Source of the DNA: Bradyrhizobium sp. SZCCT0231
GTDB taxonomy: Bacteria > Pseudomonadota > Alphaproteobacteria > Rhizobiales > Xanthobacteraceae
Assembly: GCF_018130245.1 (NCBI RefSeq)
Contig: NZ_JAFCKP010000001.1
Location: 930,001-994,000 of the forward strand
Reading direction: 5' to 3'
DNA length: 64,000 bases
A model generated the notes under the pieces. That model ran no database searches and was not told the origin of the DNA. It was given only the letters and a program-made list of their open reading frames with translations. This document shows, piece by piece, positions 27,373 to 36,412 of this stretch. How positions within the stretch are numbered: position 1 is the stretch's first letter; every line of letters begins with the position of its first letter. Made by a program: the position numbers and the translations under genes.

Positions 27373-28467
27373 CTAAAGCGTTGCGGGAAAGGCGTTGGCG
27401 AGCGATGGGGCGAGCGGCGCAAGGCGCACCGCCGCGCCGTTCTCCAGCGCGCGCGTCTCGCCGATGCGCGCCTGGGAAACCTTGACGCCGGAGCCGTCGG
27501 CGGTGGTAACCTCGTGCACGACGGTCGCCCCCAGCGGCAGCGACATGCCGACGACGCCGGCAAAGCCGGTCTCGTCGCCGACGAATTGCAGATGCTCGGG
27601 GCGGATGCAGACGGTGACGCGGCCGCCTTCGCTGAGCGCACCGCCGGCCGGCCTTGCGATGATCTCCGCGCCGGCATCGAGCCGCACCTTCGCCGCCGTG
27701 CGGTCCGCCGAGACCACGACGCCGGGCATGCGGTTGGTGGAGCCGACGAAGGTGTTGACGAACAGCGTCTGCGGGCGGTCGTAGACGTCCGACGGCGAGC
27801 CGAACTGCTCGAGCTTGCCATGGCTCAGCACGGCGACGCGATCTGCCATCGACAGCGCTTCTTCCTGATCGTGCGTCACGATCAGCGTGGTGATGCCGGA
27901 GACGCGCTGCAGCCGCTTGACCTCGATCTGCATGTCCAGCCGCAAATTCTTGTCGAGCGCAGCGAAGGGTTCGTCGAGCAGCAGGATCGACGGCTTGATC
28001 GCGAGCGCGCGGGCGAGCGCAACGCGCTGCTGCTGGCCGCCGGAGAGCTGCCGCGGCAGCCGCGCGGCCATGGCCGGCAGCTGCACCAGCTCCAGCAGAC
28101 GCTGTGCCTCGCGCTGTCGCGCGGCCTTGTCGACCCCGCGGGCGGCGAGGCCGTAGGCGACGTTCTCGCTGATCGACAGATGCGGAAACAGCGCGTAGTT
28201 CTGGAACACAATGCCGACCGCGCGCTTGTTCGGCGGCAGAGCATCGACGATGTCGTCGCCGATGATGACCCTCCCTTGCGTCTGCGCGATGAAGCCGGCG
28301 ATGATGCGCAAGAGCGTTGTCTTGCCGCAGCCGGACGGGCCGAGCAGGGCGATGATCTCGCCGCCCTTGATGTCGAGATTGATGTTCTCGACCGCAAGCG
28401 CGCCACTTGGATACCGGTGGGTGACCGCGTCGACGACGAGCGATCGGCCGCTTGGCGCATCAGCCAT
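27373..28467 (-). CDS. ABC transporter ATP-binding protein, PotA-like
   Basis: 364 residues from the ATG at 28467 with GGGAGG 7 nt upstream; a longer frame is open but lacks such a site. Walker A GPSGCGKTT, signature LSGGQQQR, Walker B ILLLDEPFAALD and switch His in IVTHDQEEA are all present. A C-terminal TOBE-type regulatory domain (about 270-364) contains VCIRPEHLQF. First gene of the four-gene importer operon, divergent from the amidase at 28556. Confidence 0.95.
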   Translation of the reverse strand: MADAPSGRSLVVDAVTHRYPSGALAVENINLDIKGGEIIALLGPSGCGKTTLLRIIAGFIAQTQGRVIIGDDIVDALPPNKRAVGIVFQNYALFPHLSISENVAYGLAARGVDKAARQREAQRLLELVQLPAMAARLPRQLSGGQQQRVALARALAIKPSILLLDEPFAALDKNLRLDMQIEVKRLQRVSGITTLIVTHDQEEALSMADRVAVLSHGKLEQFGSPSDVYDRPQTLFVNTFVGSTNRMPGVVVSADRTAAKVRLDAGAEIIARPAGGALSEGGRVTVCIRPEHLQFVGDETGFAGVVGMSLPLGATVVHEVTTADGSGVKVSQARIGETRALENGAAVRLAPLAPSLANAFPATL

Positions 28468-28555
28468 GGTGTTGCCTCCCGTTGCCCCAGAGGAGAAAGC
28501 AAGTCTCGTGCCCGCGCCTGTCGCTTTTCGGCGCGCGTTTTGGCATGGTGGTCCG

Positions 28556-29944
28556 ATGAAGACGGATCGATCGATATGCGACCTCACCGCCACAGAGCTT
28601 GCGCACGTCATTGCGAGGGGCGAGCTGTCCTCGTGTGAGGCCGTCGAAGCGCATCTGGCGCGGATTGCGAGCCTCAATAGCCAACTGGCGGCGTTCGTGA
28701 CGGTCGATGCGGACGGCGCCCGCCGCGCAGCGCAGATGTGCGATGCGGCAGCTGCGCCGATCGGCCCGCTGCATGGCGTGCCTGTTGCGGTCAAGGACCT
28801 CACCGACACTGCGGGACTTGCGACGACTTACGGATCCGTGCTGTTCCGCGATCACGTCCCGGCCGAGGACGATCTCGTCGTGGCGCGGCTGCGGCGCGCC
28901 GGCGCGATCATCTTGGGCAAGACCAACACGCCGGAGTTCGGCTTTGGCGCGGTCTGCACCAACAGATTGTGCGGGCCGACACGCAATCCGTTCGATCCGG
29001 CGCTGACCTCCGGCGGATCGTCCGGCGGCTCTGCCGTCGCGGTCGCGGCCGGCATGGTGCCGCTGGCGCACGGCACCGATTTCGGCGGCTCGGTGCGGAC
29101 GCCCGCCAGCTTCTGCGACGACGCTTCGATCCGGCCGACGCCCGGCCGCATTCCGTCGCCGCGCCGGCCGCTCGGTTGGGACATGCTGGCCACCCACGGT
29201 TTCCTGGCACGCAATGTCGACGATCTCGAATTCGCCTTGTCGGTCTGCGCCGGAAGCGATGCGAATGATCCCATCTCGCTCGGTACTGCCGGTGATGATC
29301 GATCCATCACCGGCCGGCCCCGGATCGCCGTCACGCCCGATTTCGGTGTGGCGCCGGTTGCACGCGAGGTTCGTGCGCGCTTCGCGGCGGCTTGCGAGGC
29401 GCTCGCGCGTGTTGCCGATGTCGTACCGTCCTCGCCCGATTGCGGCGGGGCGATCGAAACCTTCCGCACGCTGCGCGCCGCGCACATCGCGAGCAGCTAT
29501 GGCGAGTTGCTGAGGACACGACGTGCTGAGCTCACGCCGACGGTGATCTGGAACATCGAGGCCGGCGCAAACCTGTCCACGCAGGACTACCTCGGCGCCG
29601 AACGGCGCCGCACCGCGATCTATCGCAGCTTTCGCGAACTGTTCACCCGGACCGATTTCCTGGTCGCGCCGGCCGCGTCCGTCTTGCCCTGGCCGAATGA
29701 GATCAGCGATGTCGCGGCCATCGATGGGGCCGCGCTGGAGACGCCGATCGACTATCTCGCCGTCACTTTCATCGTGTCGCTGGTCGGTTTCCCGGTGCTG
29801 ACCCTGCCGGTGCCGCGCGAGGAGAATGAGCTGCCCTTCGGCATCCAGATCATCGCGCCGCCGGGATGCGAATCCCGCCTGTTTGCCTTCGGCCGTACAA
29901 TCGAGAACGAACTGGGTTTTTCGCATCGCCGGCCGCCTCTCTGA
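28556..29944 (+). CDS. Amidase-signature family hydrolase
   Basis: 462 residues. Triad: Lys80 in VAVKDLTD, cis-Ser155 in SGGSSGGS and Ser179 in DFGGSVRTP. The segment after the nucleophile reads FCDDASIRPTPGRIP where most relatives have FCGVVGLRPT, which may shape the pocket. It is divergent from the importer operon (88 bp between starts) and convergent with the racemase-like gene, whose stop directly abuts its own. It probably hydrolyses a compound imported by the adjacent ABC system. Confidence 0.93.
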   Translation: MKTDRSICDLTATELAHVIARGELSSCEAVEAHLARIASLNSQLAAFVTVDADGARRAAQMCDAAAAPIGPLHGVPVAVKDLTDTAGLATTYGSVLFRDHVPAEDDLVVARLRRAGAIILGKTNTPEFGFGAVCTNRLCGPTRNPFDPALTSGGSSGGSAVAVAAGMVPLAHGTDFGGSVRTPASFCDDASIRPTPGRIPSPRRPLGWDMLATHGFLARNVDDLEFALSVCAGSDANDPISLGTAGDDRSITGRPRIAVTPDFGVAPVAREVRARFAAACEALARVADVVPSSPDCGGAIETFRTLRAAHIASSYGELLRTRRAELTPTVIWNIEAGANLSTQDYLGAERRRTAIYRSFRELFTRTDFLVAPAASVLPWPNEISDVAAIDGAALETPIDYLAVTFIVSLVGFPVLTLPVPREENELPFGIQIIAPPGCESRLFAFGRTIENELGFSHRRPPL

Positions 29945-30700
29945 TCAGCTGTCGCGATGCTCGAGCCGGGCGGCAAGCGCGTCGGCAAGACCGATGGTCG
30001 GCTTGGCGGCGGGGCGGCGGAACGTGCCCGCTATTGCCTTGCGCAGGCGCAGCGCATGCAGCGCCTCGGCTTGCTTCACCGAGGCGATGACCTGATCGAC
30101 CACGGGGACGGGGATCCGGTCCGCCACGCGCTCGGCAAGGCCCGAAAGCGGGGCGCCGGCAAAGATCAGTACATCCGCCTCGTCCTCGATGATGGCGCGC
30201 CGAGCGAGTTCGACCAGCAGATCCTCCTTCTCGGTGCCGACCTCGGAGATCGCCTGAAAGGGCGTATCGAGCATGCGAATGCCCGCGCAGCGCTCCCACA
30301 GCCCGTGGGCTCGGACGCACTCCTCGTACCAGGGACCCAGCGCCTGGGCGAAGGTGACGATGGCAAAACGGCGTCCGGCCATGCAGGCGGTCAGCATCGC
30401 CGCTTCCGCCATGCCGACCACGGGAATGTCGAAGGTCTCGCGCGCGGCGAACAGGCCGGGATCGCCGAAGGCCGCGATGATCGCGGCGTCGACCTTTTTG
30501 TGCTGCTCGGCCAGCATTTCCAGCGCGATGGCGCCGCCGATCTGCGCCTCAGTGCGCGTCGCGATATAGGGCACGCCGCGGGTCGCAGTGCACGGGATCA
30601 GCTCGGTGCCTGCCGAGGCCGCGCGCTGCCCGACTCCCAGCATCAGCTGCGTGACCTCGGTGCTGGTGTTCGGGTTGAGCAGCAGCAGCTTCATGTTCAC
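29945..30700 (-). CDS. Asp/Glu/hydantoin racemase-superfamily protein lacking both catalytic cysteines
   Basis: 251 residues. The fold is clear: LLLLNPNTSTEVTQ at the start, IIAAFGDPGLFAARE, PVVGMAEAAML and FAGAPLSGLAE. In hydantoin and allantoin racemases the two active-site cysteines sit in ACFGDPG and LGCAG; here they are AAFGDPG and FAGAP, so neither is present. It may be an isomerase with another mechanism or a non-racemase relative. Its start overlaps the GntR stop, so the two are co-transcribed. Confidence 0.85.
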   Translation of the reverse strand: MNMKLLLLNPNTSTEVTQLMLGVGQRAASAGTELIPCTATRGVPYIATRTEAQIGGAIALEMLAEQHKKVDAAIIAAFGDPGLFAARETFDIPVVGMAEAAMLTACMAGRRFAIVTFAQALGPWYEECVRAHGLWERCAGIRMLDTPFQAISEVGTEKEDLLVELARRAIIEDEADVLIFAGAPLSGLAERVADRIPVPVVDQVIASVKQAEALHALRLRKAIAGTFRRPAAKPTIGLADALAARLEHRDS

Positions 30701-31425
30701 GCCGCCGTCCGCTTGGTCTGAGAGGCGGCGAGGACTTCGAGCAGCGCCGTGCCGGTGCGCGCGACATGGGCGCCGAGCAGGCGGCCGGCCGCTTCGCCGT
30801 CGCGCGCCTCGAGGGCGGCCAGTATATCGGCGTGCTCGTCGACCGAATTGCTCCAGCGCCTGTCGGCCCCGAGCGCGAGATAACGCGCGCGCTCGGCGCG
30901 GGAGATCAGTGTCTCGTGCGCCTCGCGCAGCGGCGTGTTGCGGGCCATGCGGACGATGGTGTTGTGGATCTCGCCGTTGATGGCGAAATAGTCGTCGAGC
31001 TTGCCGTTGCGGTGATGACCCTCCATCCGGGTCTGCAGCGTGCGCAGGCGGGCGAGATCGCGCTGGGTGGCGCGCTCCGCGGCGAGCTCGGCGGCGAGCC
31101 GCTCGATGCCGGCGAGCGCCTCGAACAATTCTGAGATGCCGTCGACCGCGATATCGGCGATGCGCGGGCTGCGGTTGGGGCGAAGCTCGATCAACCCTTC
31201 CGCCGCAAGCACCTTCATCGCCTCGCGCAGGGGGGTGCGCGACACGCCGAGCTCCTTCGACAGTCTGGTCTCCTGGGTCTGCGACCCCGGCGGCAGCTCG
31301 CCGCGAATGATCATGGTCCGCATCCGCGCGGCGGCGCGCTCATGCAGGCCCATCCGCTTGAGTTTGGGCGACTTTCGTCCCTTTGGCGCTTCCGGTTTTG
31401 GCTGCACGCGTGCCTCACTTCTCAC
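30697..31425 (-). CDS. GntR-family regulator, FCD/FadR subgroup
   Basis: 242 residues. N-terminal winged helix (GSQTQETRLSKELGVSRTPL, then REAMKVLAAEGLIE) and an all-helical FCD ligand domain (about 100-230) with metal-ligand-type residues DDYFAINGEIHNTI and DEHADILAALEARD. It is divergent from the importer/hydantoinase operon at 31605 and coupled to the racemase-like gene, so it likely controls both. Confidence 0.93.
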   Translation of the reverse strand: MRSEARVQPKPEAPKGRKSPKLKRMGLHERAAARMRTMIIRGELPPGSQTQETRLSKELGVSRTPLREAMKVLAAEGLIELRPNRSPRIADIAVDGISELFEALAGIERLAAELAAERATQRDLARLRTLQTRMEGHHRNGKLDDYFAINGEIHNTIVRMARNTPLREAHETLISRAERARYLALGADRRWSNSVDEHADILAALEARDGEAAGRLLGAHVARTGTALLEVLAASQTKRTAA

Positions 31426-31506
31426 CTTGATCTTAGCCGTTTCCGGCCCTTTGGCCTGCCCAAAATACCAGCGTATCTAGCTGAAAACAATGGCATACCG
31501 CGCAAA

Positions 31507-31523
31507 TTGTATGCAGCATGCAG
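31507..31523. promoter_or_regulatory. Imperfect palindrome, possible GntR operator
   Basis: TTGTATGCAGCATGCAG lies in the 179-bp divergent space between the GntR gene and the importer operon. FCD-type GntR operators are often TTGTATACAA-like. Only position and loose similarity support it. Confidence 0.3.
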
Positions 31524-31604
31524 AAACTGGATTGCGTTGCGGCGAAGAGCGACGGATGATCCCGCGCGACGCGCGGATATCGCGCCTTCGAAGCGGAGTA
31601 AGCG

Positions 31605-32609
31605 ATGCGGACGAGTTTGCGACTGGGTCTAATGGCAATGGCGGCAATGCTTGGCGGAAGCGATCTCGCCTCGGCGCAGACCGCGAAGATCAAGCTCGGC
31701 TACGCCAAATGCGCGCACTGCCTGCCGATGTCGCTGATCCCGGGCATGGCCAAGGGCGTCGAGGTGGAGGCCACAGGCTTCAACTCGGGCAATGACGTGC
31801 TCACCGCCCTGGTGTCGAAGAGCATCGACGTCGCGCAGGTCACCTATCTCCATTACATCACAGCGCTCGACAAAGGTTTTGATGTCGTCGCCGTATCGGG
31901 TCAGATCAATGGTGGCTCGGAATGTCTGTCCTCCGCGAAGCTGAACCTTCCCCCGGAGGACTGGGCCACGTTCAAGACGACCGCCCTGAAGGCGAAGAGC
32001 GACGGTCAGCCGCTCAAGGTCGCAGCCTCACGCGGCAATGCGCAGGACATCCACATGCGCGGCGCCTTCCTCAAGCAGGGCGTCGCTCCCAACAAGGACA
32101 TCCAGTTCATCAACATTCCCAATCCGTCCGACCATCTCGCAGCGCTCCAGCGCGGCGAGGTCGACATGATCTGTTCGGTCGAGCCGTTCGCCTCGCAGAT
32201 CCGGCTCGCCGGCGCCGGCAAGCATTTCGTGCTGCCGTATGAGCAGGCCGCGGGCAATCTCACGAATCTGATCGTCACCCGTTCCGACGTGATCGCGAGC
32301 CAGCGCGCCGGCGTCCAGGGTGTCGTCAGCGCCGTGGTCGAGCTCGACAACAAGCTGATTGCCGACAAGGGGCCGTGGATCGAGGTCATCAACAAGCTCA
32401 CCGGCCTCGACAAGAATGTGGCGACGGAGGCGCTGAAGAATGCTTCGCCCGATCCTGCGATCCATCGGTCGCAGACGCTGGCGATCGCGGCGATGATGCG
32501 CGACCTCAAATACATCTCGAAGGACGTCTCCGCGGAAGCGGAGAAGAACATGGACTATTCGTTCCTGGAGAAGGCCACGGGAAAGGCCAAGAATGACCTC
32601 GGTTACTGA
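31605..32609 (+). CDS. ABC transporter substrate-binding protein, NitT/TauT (SsuA-like) type
   Basis: 334 residues. The signal peptide ends near DLASAQ. The mature N-terminus carries an unusual CxxC (KCAHCLPM, Cys36 and Cys39). Core features of NMT1/SsuA-like proteins are seen: FNSGNDVLTALVSKSIDVAQ, KVAASRGNAQD, LAALQRGEVDMI. First gene of a five-gene operon with a permease, ATPase, AMDase-like enzyme and hydantoinase, so the ligand may be a hydantoin, a dihydropyrimidine or another small acid. Confidence 0.92.
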   Translation: MRTSLRLGLMAMAAMLGGSDLASAQTAKIKLGYAKCAHCLPMSLIPGMAKGVEVEATGFNSGNDVLTALVSKSIDVAQVTYLHYITALDKGFDVVAVSGQINGGSECLSSAKLNLPPEDWATFKTTALKAKSDGQPLKVAASRGNAQDIHMRGAFLKQGVAPNKDIQFINIPNPSDHLAALQRGEVDMICSVEPFASQIRLAGAGKHFVLPYEQAAGNLTNLIVTRSDVIASQRAGVQGVVSAVVELDNKLIADKGPWIEVINKLTGLDKNVATEALKNASPDPAIHRSQTLAIAAMMRDLKYISKDVSAEAEKNMDYSFLEKATGKAKNDLGY

Positions 32610-33444
32610 CGTCTCGCCCGCAAGGCCGGCGTTTCGGCTGACGCGGGCATTCCAGGGGCTCGAACGCCTCGCCGTCCCCGCGCTGCTGATTGCGGGCTGG
32701 GAGGCGTTTGCCCGCAGCGGCATGCTGCCGCCTGCGCTGCTGCCGGCGCCGAGTGCGGTGCTGCATGCGCTCGGCGACTGGGTGTTCGGCTTCGACGAGA
32801 CCACGCAGACCTACTCCGGACATTGGCTGCGTGATGCGCTCGCCAGCGCTCTTCGCGTCTTTGGCGGCTTTGCGCTGGCAAGCCTGCTCGGCATCCTCGC
32901 GGGGGTTGCGATCGGCTGGTCGCGCCTGTTCGAGAAGACGCTGGAGCCGACGCTGCAGATGCTGCGCCCGATACCGCCGGTGTCCTGGATTCCGCTCGCC
33001 ATCATCTGGTTCGGCATCGCCGACAAGCCCGCGATCTTTCTGGTCTTCCTCGGCGCCTTCTTTCCGGTGCTGATGAACAGCATCCACGGCGTCAAGACCG
33101 TGGACCACAATCTCGTCCGCGCCGGCGCGATGATGGGCGCGAACGGACGGCAGATGCTGACCGACATCGTGCTGCCGGCGGCGCTGCCCTCGATCTTCGC
33201 CGGCCTGCGCATCGCGGTCGGATCGGCCTGGATGCTGACGGTCACGGCCGAGATGGTCGCGGTGAAGAGCGGCCTCGGCTACGTGCTCTGGGATTCCTAT
33301 TACTTTCTGCGCTACGACATCGTGCTGGCGGCGATGATCTCGATCGGGCTGCTCGGCTATCTCTCCGATCTCGGCCTCAAGGCGATCATGGCGCGCACGC
33401 TGCGCTGGCAGCAGACGACCACCGTGCAGGGCAGGGCAGGCTGA
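32593..33444 (+). CDS. ABC transporter permease, SsuC/TauC type
   Basis: 283 residues with six hydrophobic helices and EAA-type loop GAMMGANGRQMLTDIVLPAA. It begins 17 nt inside the end of the binding-protein gene. The phrase LRPIPPVSWIPLAIIWFGI is typical of SsuC/TauC permeases. Confidence 0.94.
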   Translation: MTSVTDVSPARPAFRLTRAFQGLERLAVPALLIAGWEAFARSGMLPPALLPAPSAVLHALGDWVFGFDETTQTYSGHWLRDALASALRVFGGFALASLLGILAGVAIGWSRLFEKTLEPTLQMLRPIPPVSWIPLAIIWFGIADKPAIFLVFLGAFFPVLMNSIHGVKTVDHNLVRAGAMMGANGRQMLTDIVLPAALPSIFAGLRIAVGSAWMLTVTAEMVAVKSGLGYVLWDSYYFLRYDIVLAAMISIGLLGYLSDLGLKAIMARTLRWQQTTTVQGRAG

Positions 33445-34220
33445 TGGCGGCAATCGAGCTTCGCAACATCGTCAAGGTGTTCTCGGACAAGCGGCGCGGC
33501 CGCGACCTCTTGACGCTGGACAACATCAATCTCGACATCGAGGCCAATGATTTCGTCTGCCTGCTCGGCCCGTCCGGCTGCGGCAAGTCGACCTTGCTCA
33601 ATATCATCGCCGGCTTCGAGCAGGCGACCTCCGGGCGCACGCTGGTGGACGGCAAGCAGGTGGAGCGGCCCGGCTCGGACCGCGGCGTGGTGTTCCAGCA
33701 GCCGACCCTGATGCCCTGGCTGACGGCGATCGACAACATCGCCTTCCATCTCAAGCTCAAGGGCGTCGCCAGGGCCGAGCGCTACGATCGCGCCATGGAG
33801 TTCATCGATCTCGTCGGCCTGCGCGGCTTCGAGCACCATCATCCCTCAGAGATGTCCGGCGGCATGAACCAGCGCGTCGGCATCGCCCGCGCGCTGCTGA
33901 TGAACCCCAGCGTCATCCTGATGGACGAGCCGTTCGCGGCGCTGGACGCCCAGACCAAGCTCGAAATGCAGGAGGAGCTGGTCGCGATCTGGCAGAAACG
34001 CCGCTGCACCATCGTGTTCGTCACCCACAGTGTCGACGAGGCGCTGGTGCTCGGCAACAAGATCGTGGTGATGACCAGGCGGCCGGGCCGGATCCGCGAG
34101 GCCGTCAATTTCGACCTGCCGCGCCCGCGCGATATCACCAGCCCGGAGTTCAACGACGCCAAGCGCCACATCCTGGCTTTGATCCGGGAGGAATCGACGC
34201 GGCTTGCGCAGGCGTCGTAA
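33444..34220 (+). CDS. ABC transporter ATP-binding protein, SsuB/TauB type
   Basis: 258 residues: Walker A GPSGCGKST, Q-loop VVFQQPTLMPWLT, signature MSGGMNQR, Walker B VILMDEPFAALD and His switch VTHSVDEA. The ATG shares a base with the permease stop (TGATG). Confidence 0.95.
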   Translation: MAAIELRNIVKVFSDKRRGRDLLTLDNINLDIEANDFVCLLGPSGCGKSTLLNIIAGFEQATSGRTLVDGKQVERPGSDRGVVFQQPTLMPWLTAIDNIAFHLKLKGVARAERYDRAMEFIDLVGLRGFEHHHPSEMSGGMNQRVGIARALLMNPSVILMDEPFAALDAQTKLEMQEELVAIWQKRRCTIVFVTHSVDEALVLGNKIVVMTRRPGRIREAVNFDLPRPRDITSPEFNDAKRHILALIREESTRLAQAS

Positions 34221-34229
34221 GGTATCGCC

Positions 34230-34961
34230 ATGCGCAAGCGTCTCGGCATGATCACGCCGTCTTCCAACTCGGTGCTGGAGCCCGTCACCAGCGCCATGCT
34301 GCACGGCGTCTCCGGCGTCACCGCACATTTCTCGCGCTTCCGTGTCACCGAGATTGCACTCGACGCCGCCGCCTTGAGCCAGTTCGATGCATCTGTGATG
34401 ATTCCGGCTGCGGACTTGCTGGCCGATGCCAAGGTCGACGCGATCGCCTGGAACGGCACGTCGGCGAGCTGGCTCGGCATTGGTCGCGACCGAAGTCTTT
34501 GCGAAGCGATCACGGCGCGCACCGGCGTACCAGCGACGACCTCGACGCTGGCCTGCATCGATGCCGCCCGCGCGCTCGGCGCCAAACGTGTTGGTTTGGT
34601 CTCGCCCTATACGGATGATGTGCAGCGGCGCATCGCCGTCGTCTGGGCCGAGGAGGGGATTGCTCCGCACGCCGAGCGGCATCTCGGCCTGCGCGACAAC
34701 TTTTCCTTTGGCGAGGTTACGCCTGCGACGATCGCGGACATGATACGTGACGTTGCGGCAGAGGGCGCCGACGCAGTCGTCATTCTCTGCACCAATCTCG
34801 ACGGTGCGGCGCTTGTATCGTCGCTAGAGCAGGAATTGGACATTGCCGTGCTCGATTCGATCGCGGTCACGCTGTGGCGGACCCTCGGCCTCGCCGGCGG
34901 CGACATCGGGGCCCTTGCGCAGTGGGGCCGGATCTTCCAGACAGTGCCAGTCATCAGGTGA
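34230..34961 (+). CDS. Arylmalonate-decarboxylase/maleate-isomerase-family protein with one active-site cysteine
   Basis: 243 residues of the Asp/Glu racemase superfamily. The first active-site cysteine of racemases and maleate isomerase is Gly76 in NGTSAS, while the second is kept as Cys187 in VILCTNLDG. Gly-Thr-Ser plus one Cys near position 188 is the pattern of bacterial arylmalonate decarboxylase (Gly74, Cys188), which decarboxylates alpha-disubstituted malonates. It could also be a decarboxylase or isomerase of another acid. It lies 9 bp after the ATPase gene and 11 bp before the hydantoinase gene. Confidence 0.85.
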   Translation: MRKRLGMITPSSNSVLEPVTSAMLHGVSGVTAHFSRFRVTEIALDAAALSQFDASVMIPAADLLADAKVDAIAWNGTSASWLGIGRDRSLCEAITARTGVPATTSTLACIDAARALGAKRVGLVSPYTDDVQRRIAVVWAEEGIAPHAERHLGLRDNFSFGEVTPATIADMIRDVAAEGADAVVILCTNLDGAALVSSLEQELDIAVLDSIAVTLWRTLGLAGGDIGALAQWGRIFQTVPVIR

Positions 34962-34972
34962 CGGAGACTCAT

Positions 34973-36382
34973 GTGACGCAGCTCGATCTCGCCATCCGCG
35001 GCGGCACCATCGTGACGGCCAGCGACGAGTTTCGCGCCGATATCGGCATTCGCGACGGCCGCATCGTCAGCATAGCCGATAGCATCGAGGGCGCGGCCCG
35101 CGAGATCGATGCGACGGGCCTGCTGGCGCTGCCGGGCGGCATCGATAGCCACGTCCACATCTCGCAGCCCTCGGGCCCCGACGTGGTGATGGCCGATGAT
35201 TTCGCCTCGGCGACGCGCGCGGCCGCCGCCGGCGGCAACACCATGGTGCTGCCGTTCGCACTCCAGGAGAAGGGCACGTCGCTGCGGACCTGCGTCGAGA
35301 ACTACCGCAAGCTTGCCGAAGGCGAATGCTATATCGACACGGCGTTCCATCTCATCATCTCCGATCCGACCGCGGTCGTGCTCGGGCAGGAACTGCCGGC
35401 CCTGGTCAAGGACGGCTACACCTCCTTCAAGGTGTTCATGACCTATGACGACCTCGTGCTCAGCGACAAGCAGCTGCTGGAGGTGTTCGAGGTGGCGCGC
35501 CGCGAGGAGGCGCTGGTCATGGTCCATTGCGAGGGTTATGACGCCATCCGCTTCCTCACCAGCAAGCTGGAGCGCGAAGGTCATATCGCGCCGTACTATC
35601 ACGGCACCTCGCGGCCCCAGGCCGTCGAGCGCGAGGCGACGCATCGTGCCATCAGCCATGCCGAGGTGATCGGCGTTCCCATCATGATCGTGCATGTGTC
35701 CGGGCGCGAGGCGATGGAGCAGGTGCGCTGGGCCCAGCAGCGCGGCCTGCCGGTGCATGCGGAGACCTGCCCGCAATACATCACGCTGACGGCCGACGAC
35801 ATGAAGGGCCTGAACATGGACATCACGGGCGCCAGATACGTCTGCTCGCCGCCGCCGCGCGATGCCGAGAGCCAGCAGGCGATCTGGGAAGGCATCACAT
35901 CAGGCGTGTTCCAGACCTTCTCGTCCGACCACTGCCCGTTCCGCTACGACGATCCCAAGGGCAAGCTGACGCCGAATGCCCGCACCTCGTTCCGCTGGGT
36001 GCCGAACGGCATCCCCGGCGTCGAGACGCGGCTGCCGATCCTGTTCTCCGAAGGCGTCTCGAAGGGTCGCATCACGTTGCAAAAGTTCGTCGAGTTGACC
36101 GCGACCAATCATGCGAGGATCTACGGCCTCTATCCGCGCAAGGGCTCGATCGGCGTCGGCTTCGACGCCGACATCGTTCTCTGGGATCCCAAATTGAAGA
36201 AGCCCATTCGGCAGGCCGATCTGCATCACGGCTCGGACTACACGCCCTGGGAAGGTTTCGAGGTCACGGGATGGCCGGTGACGACAATCGCCAGGGGACA
36301 GGTGGTCTTCAGCCAGGGTCGGATCGTCGGCACCAAGGGTACAGGCCAAGTGCTGAGCCGGGGCAAGTCGAGCCTGATCTGA
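34973..36382 (+). CDS. hydA: Dihydropyrimidinase / D-hydantoinase
   Basis: 469 residues from a GTG with CGGAG 6 nt upstream; another in-frame GTG at 34958 overlaps the previous stop. Binuclear-metal cyclic-amidohydrolase: HxH at His60/His62 in GGIDSHVHI, carboxylated Lys153 in YTSFKVFMTY, His ligands in MVHCEGYD and IVHVSGRE, Asp in FSSDHCPF. It opens dihydropyrimidine or 5-substituted hydantoin rings to N-carbamoyl acids. No carbamoylase lies next to it; an amidase or another hydrolase may do that step. Confidence 0.95.
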   Translation: MTQLDLAIRGGTIVTASDEFRADIGIRDGRIVSIADSIEGAAREIDATGLLALPGGIDSHVHISQPSGPDVVMADDFASATRAAAAGGNTMVLPFALQEKGTSLRTCVENYRKLAEGECYIDTAFHLIISDPTAVVLGQELPALVKDGYTSFKVFMTYDDLVLSDKQLLEVFEVARREEALVMVHCEGYDAIRFLTSKLEREGHIAPYYHGTSRPQAVEREATHRAISHAEVIGVPIMIVHVSGREAMEQVRWAQQRGLPVHAETCPQYITLTADDMKGLNMDITGARYVCSPPPRDAESQQAIWEGITSGVFQTFSSDHCPFRYDDPKGKLTPNARTSFRWVPNGIPGVETRLPILFSEGVSKGRITLQKFVELTATNHARIYGLYPRKGSIGVGFDADIVLWDPKLKKPIRQADLHHGSDYTPWEGFEVTGWPVTTIARGQVVFSQGRIVGTKGTGQVLSRGKSSLI

Positions 36383-36412
36383 TCCGCCTCGACACGTCGC
36401 GAAGGCGGGGCT

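Noticed and set aside
26560-28638. 692-codon plus-strand frame opposite the ABC binding protein and ATPase
   Set aside because: Antisense to intact ABC genes with all motifs; product is low complexity.
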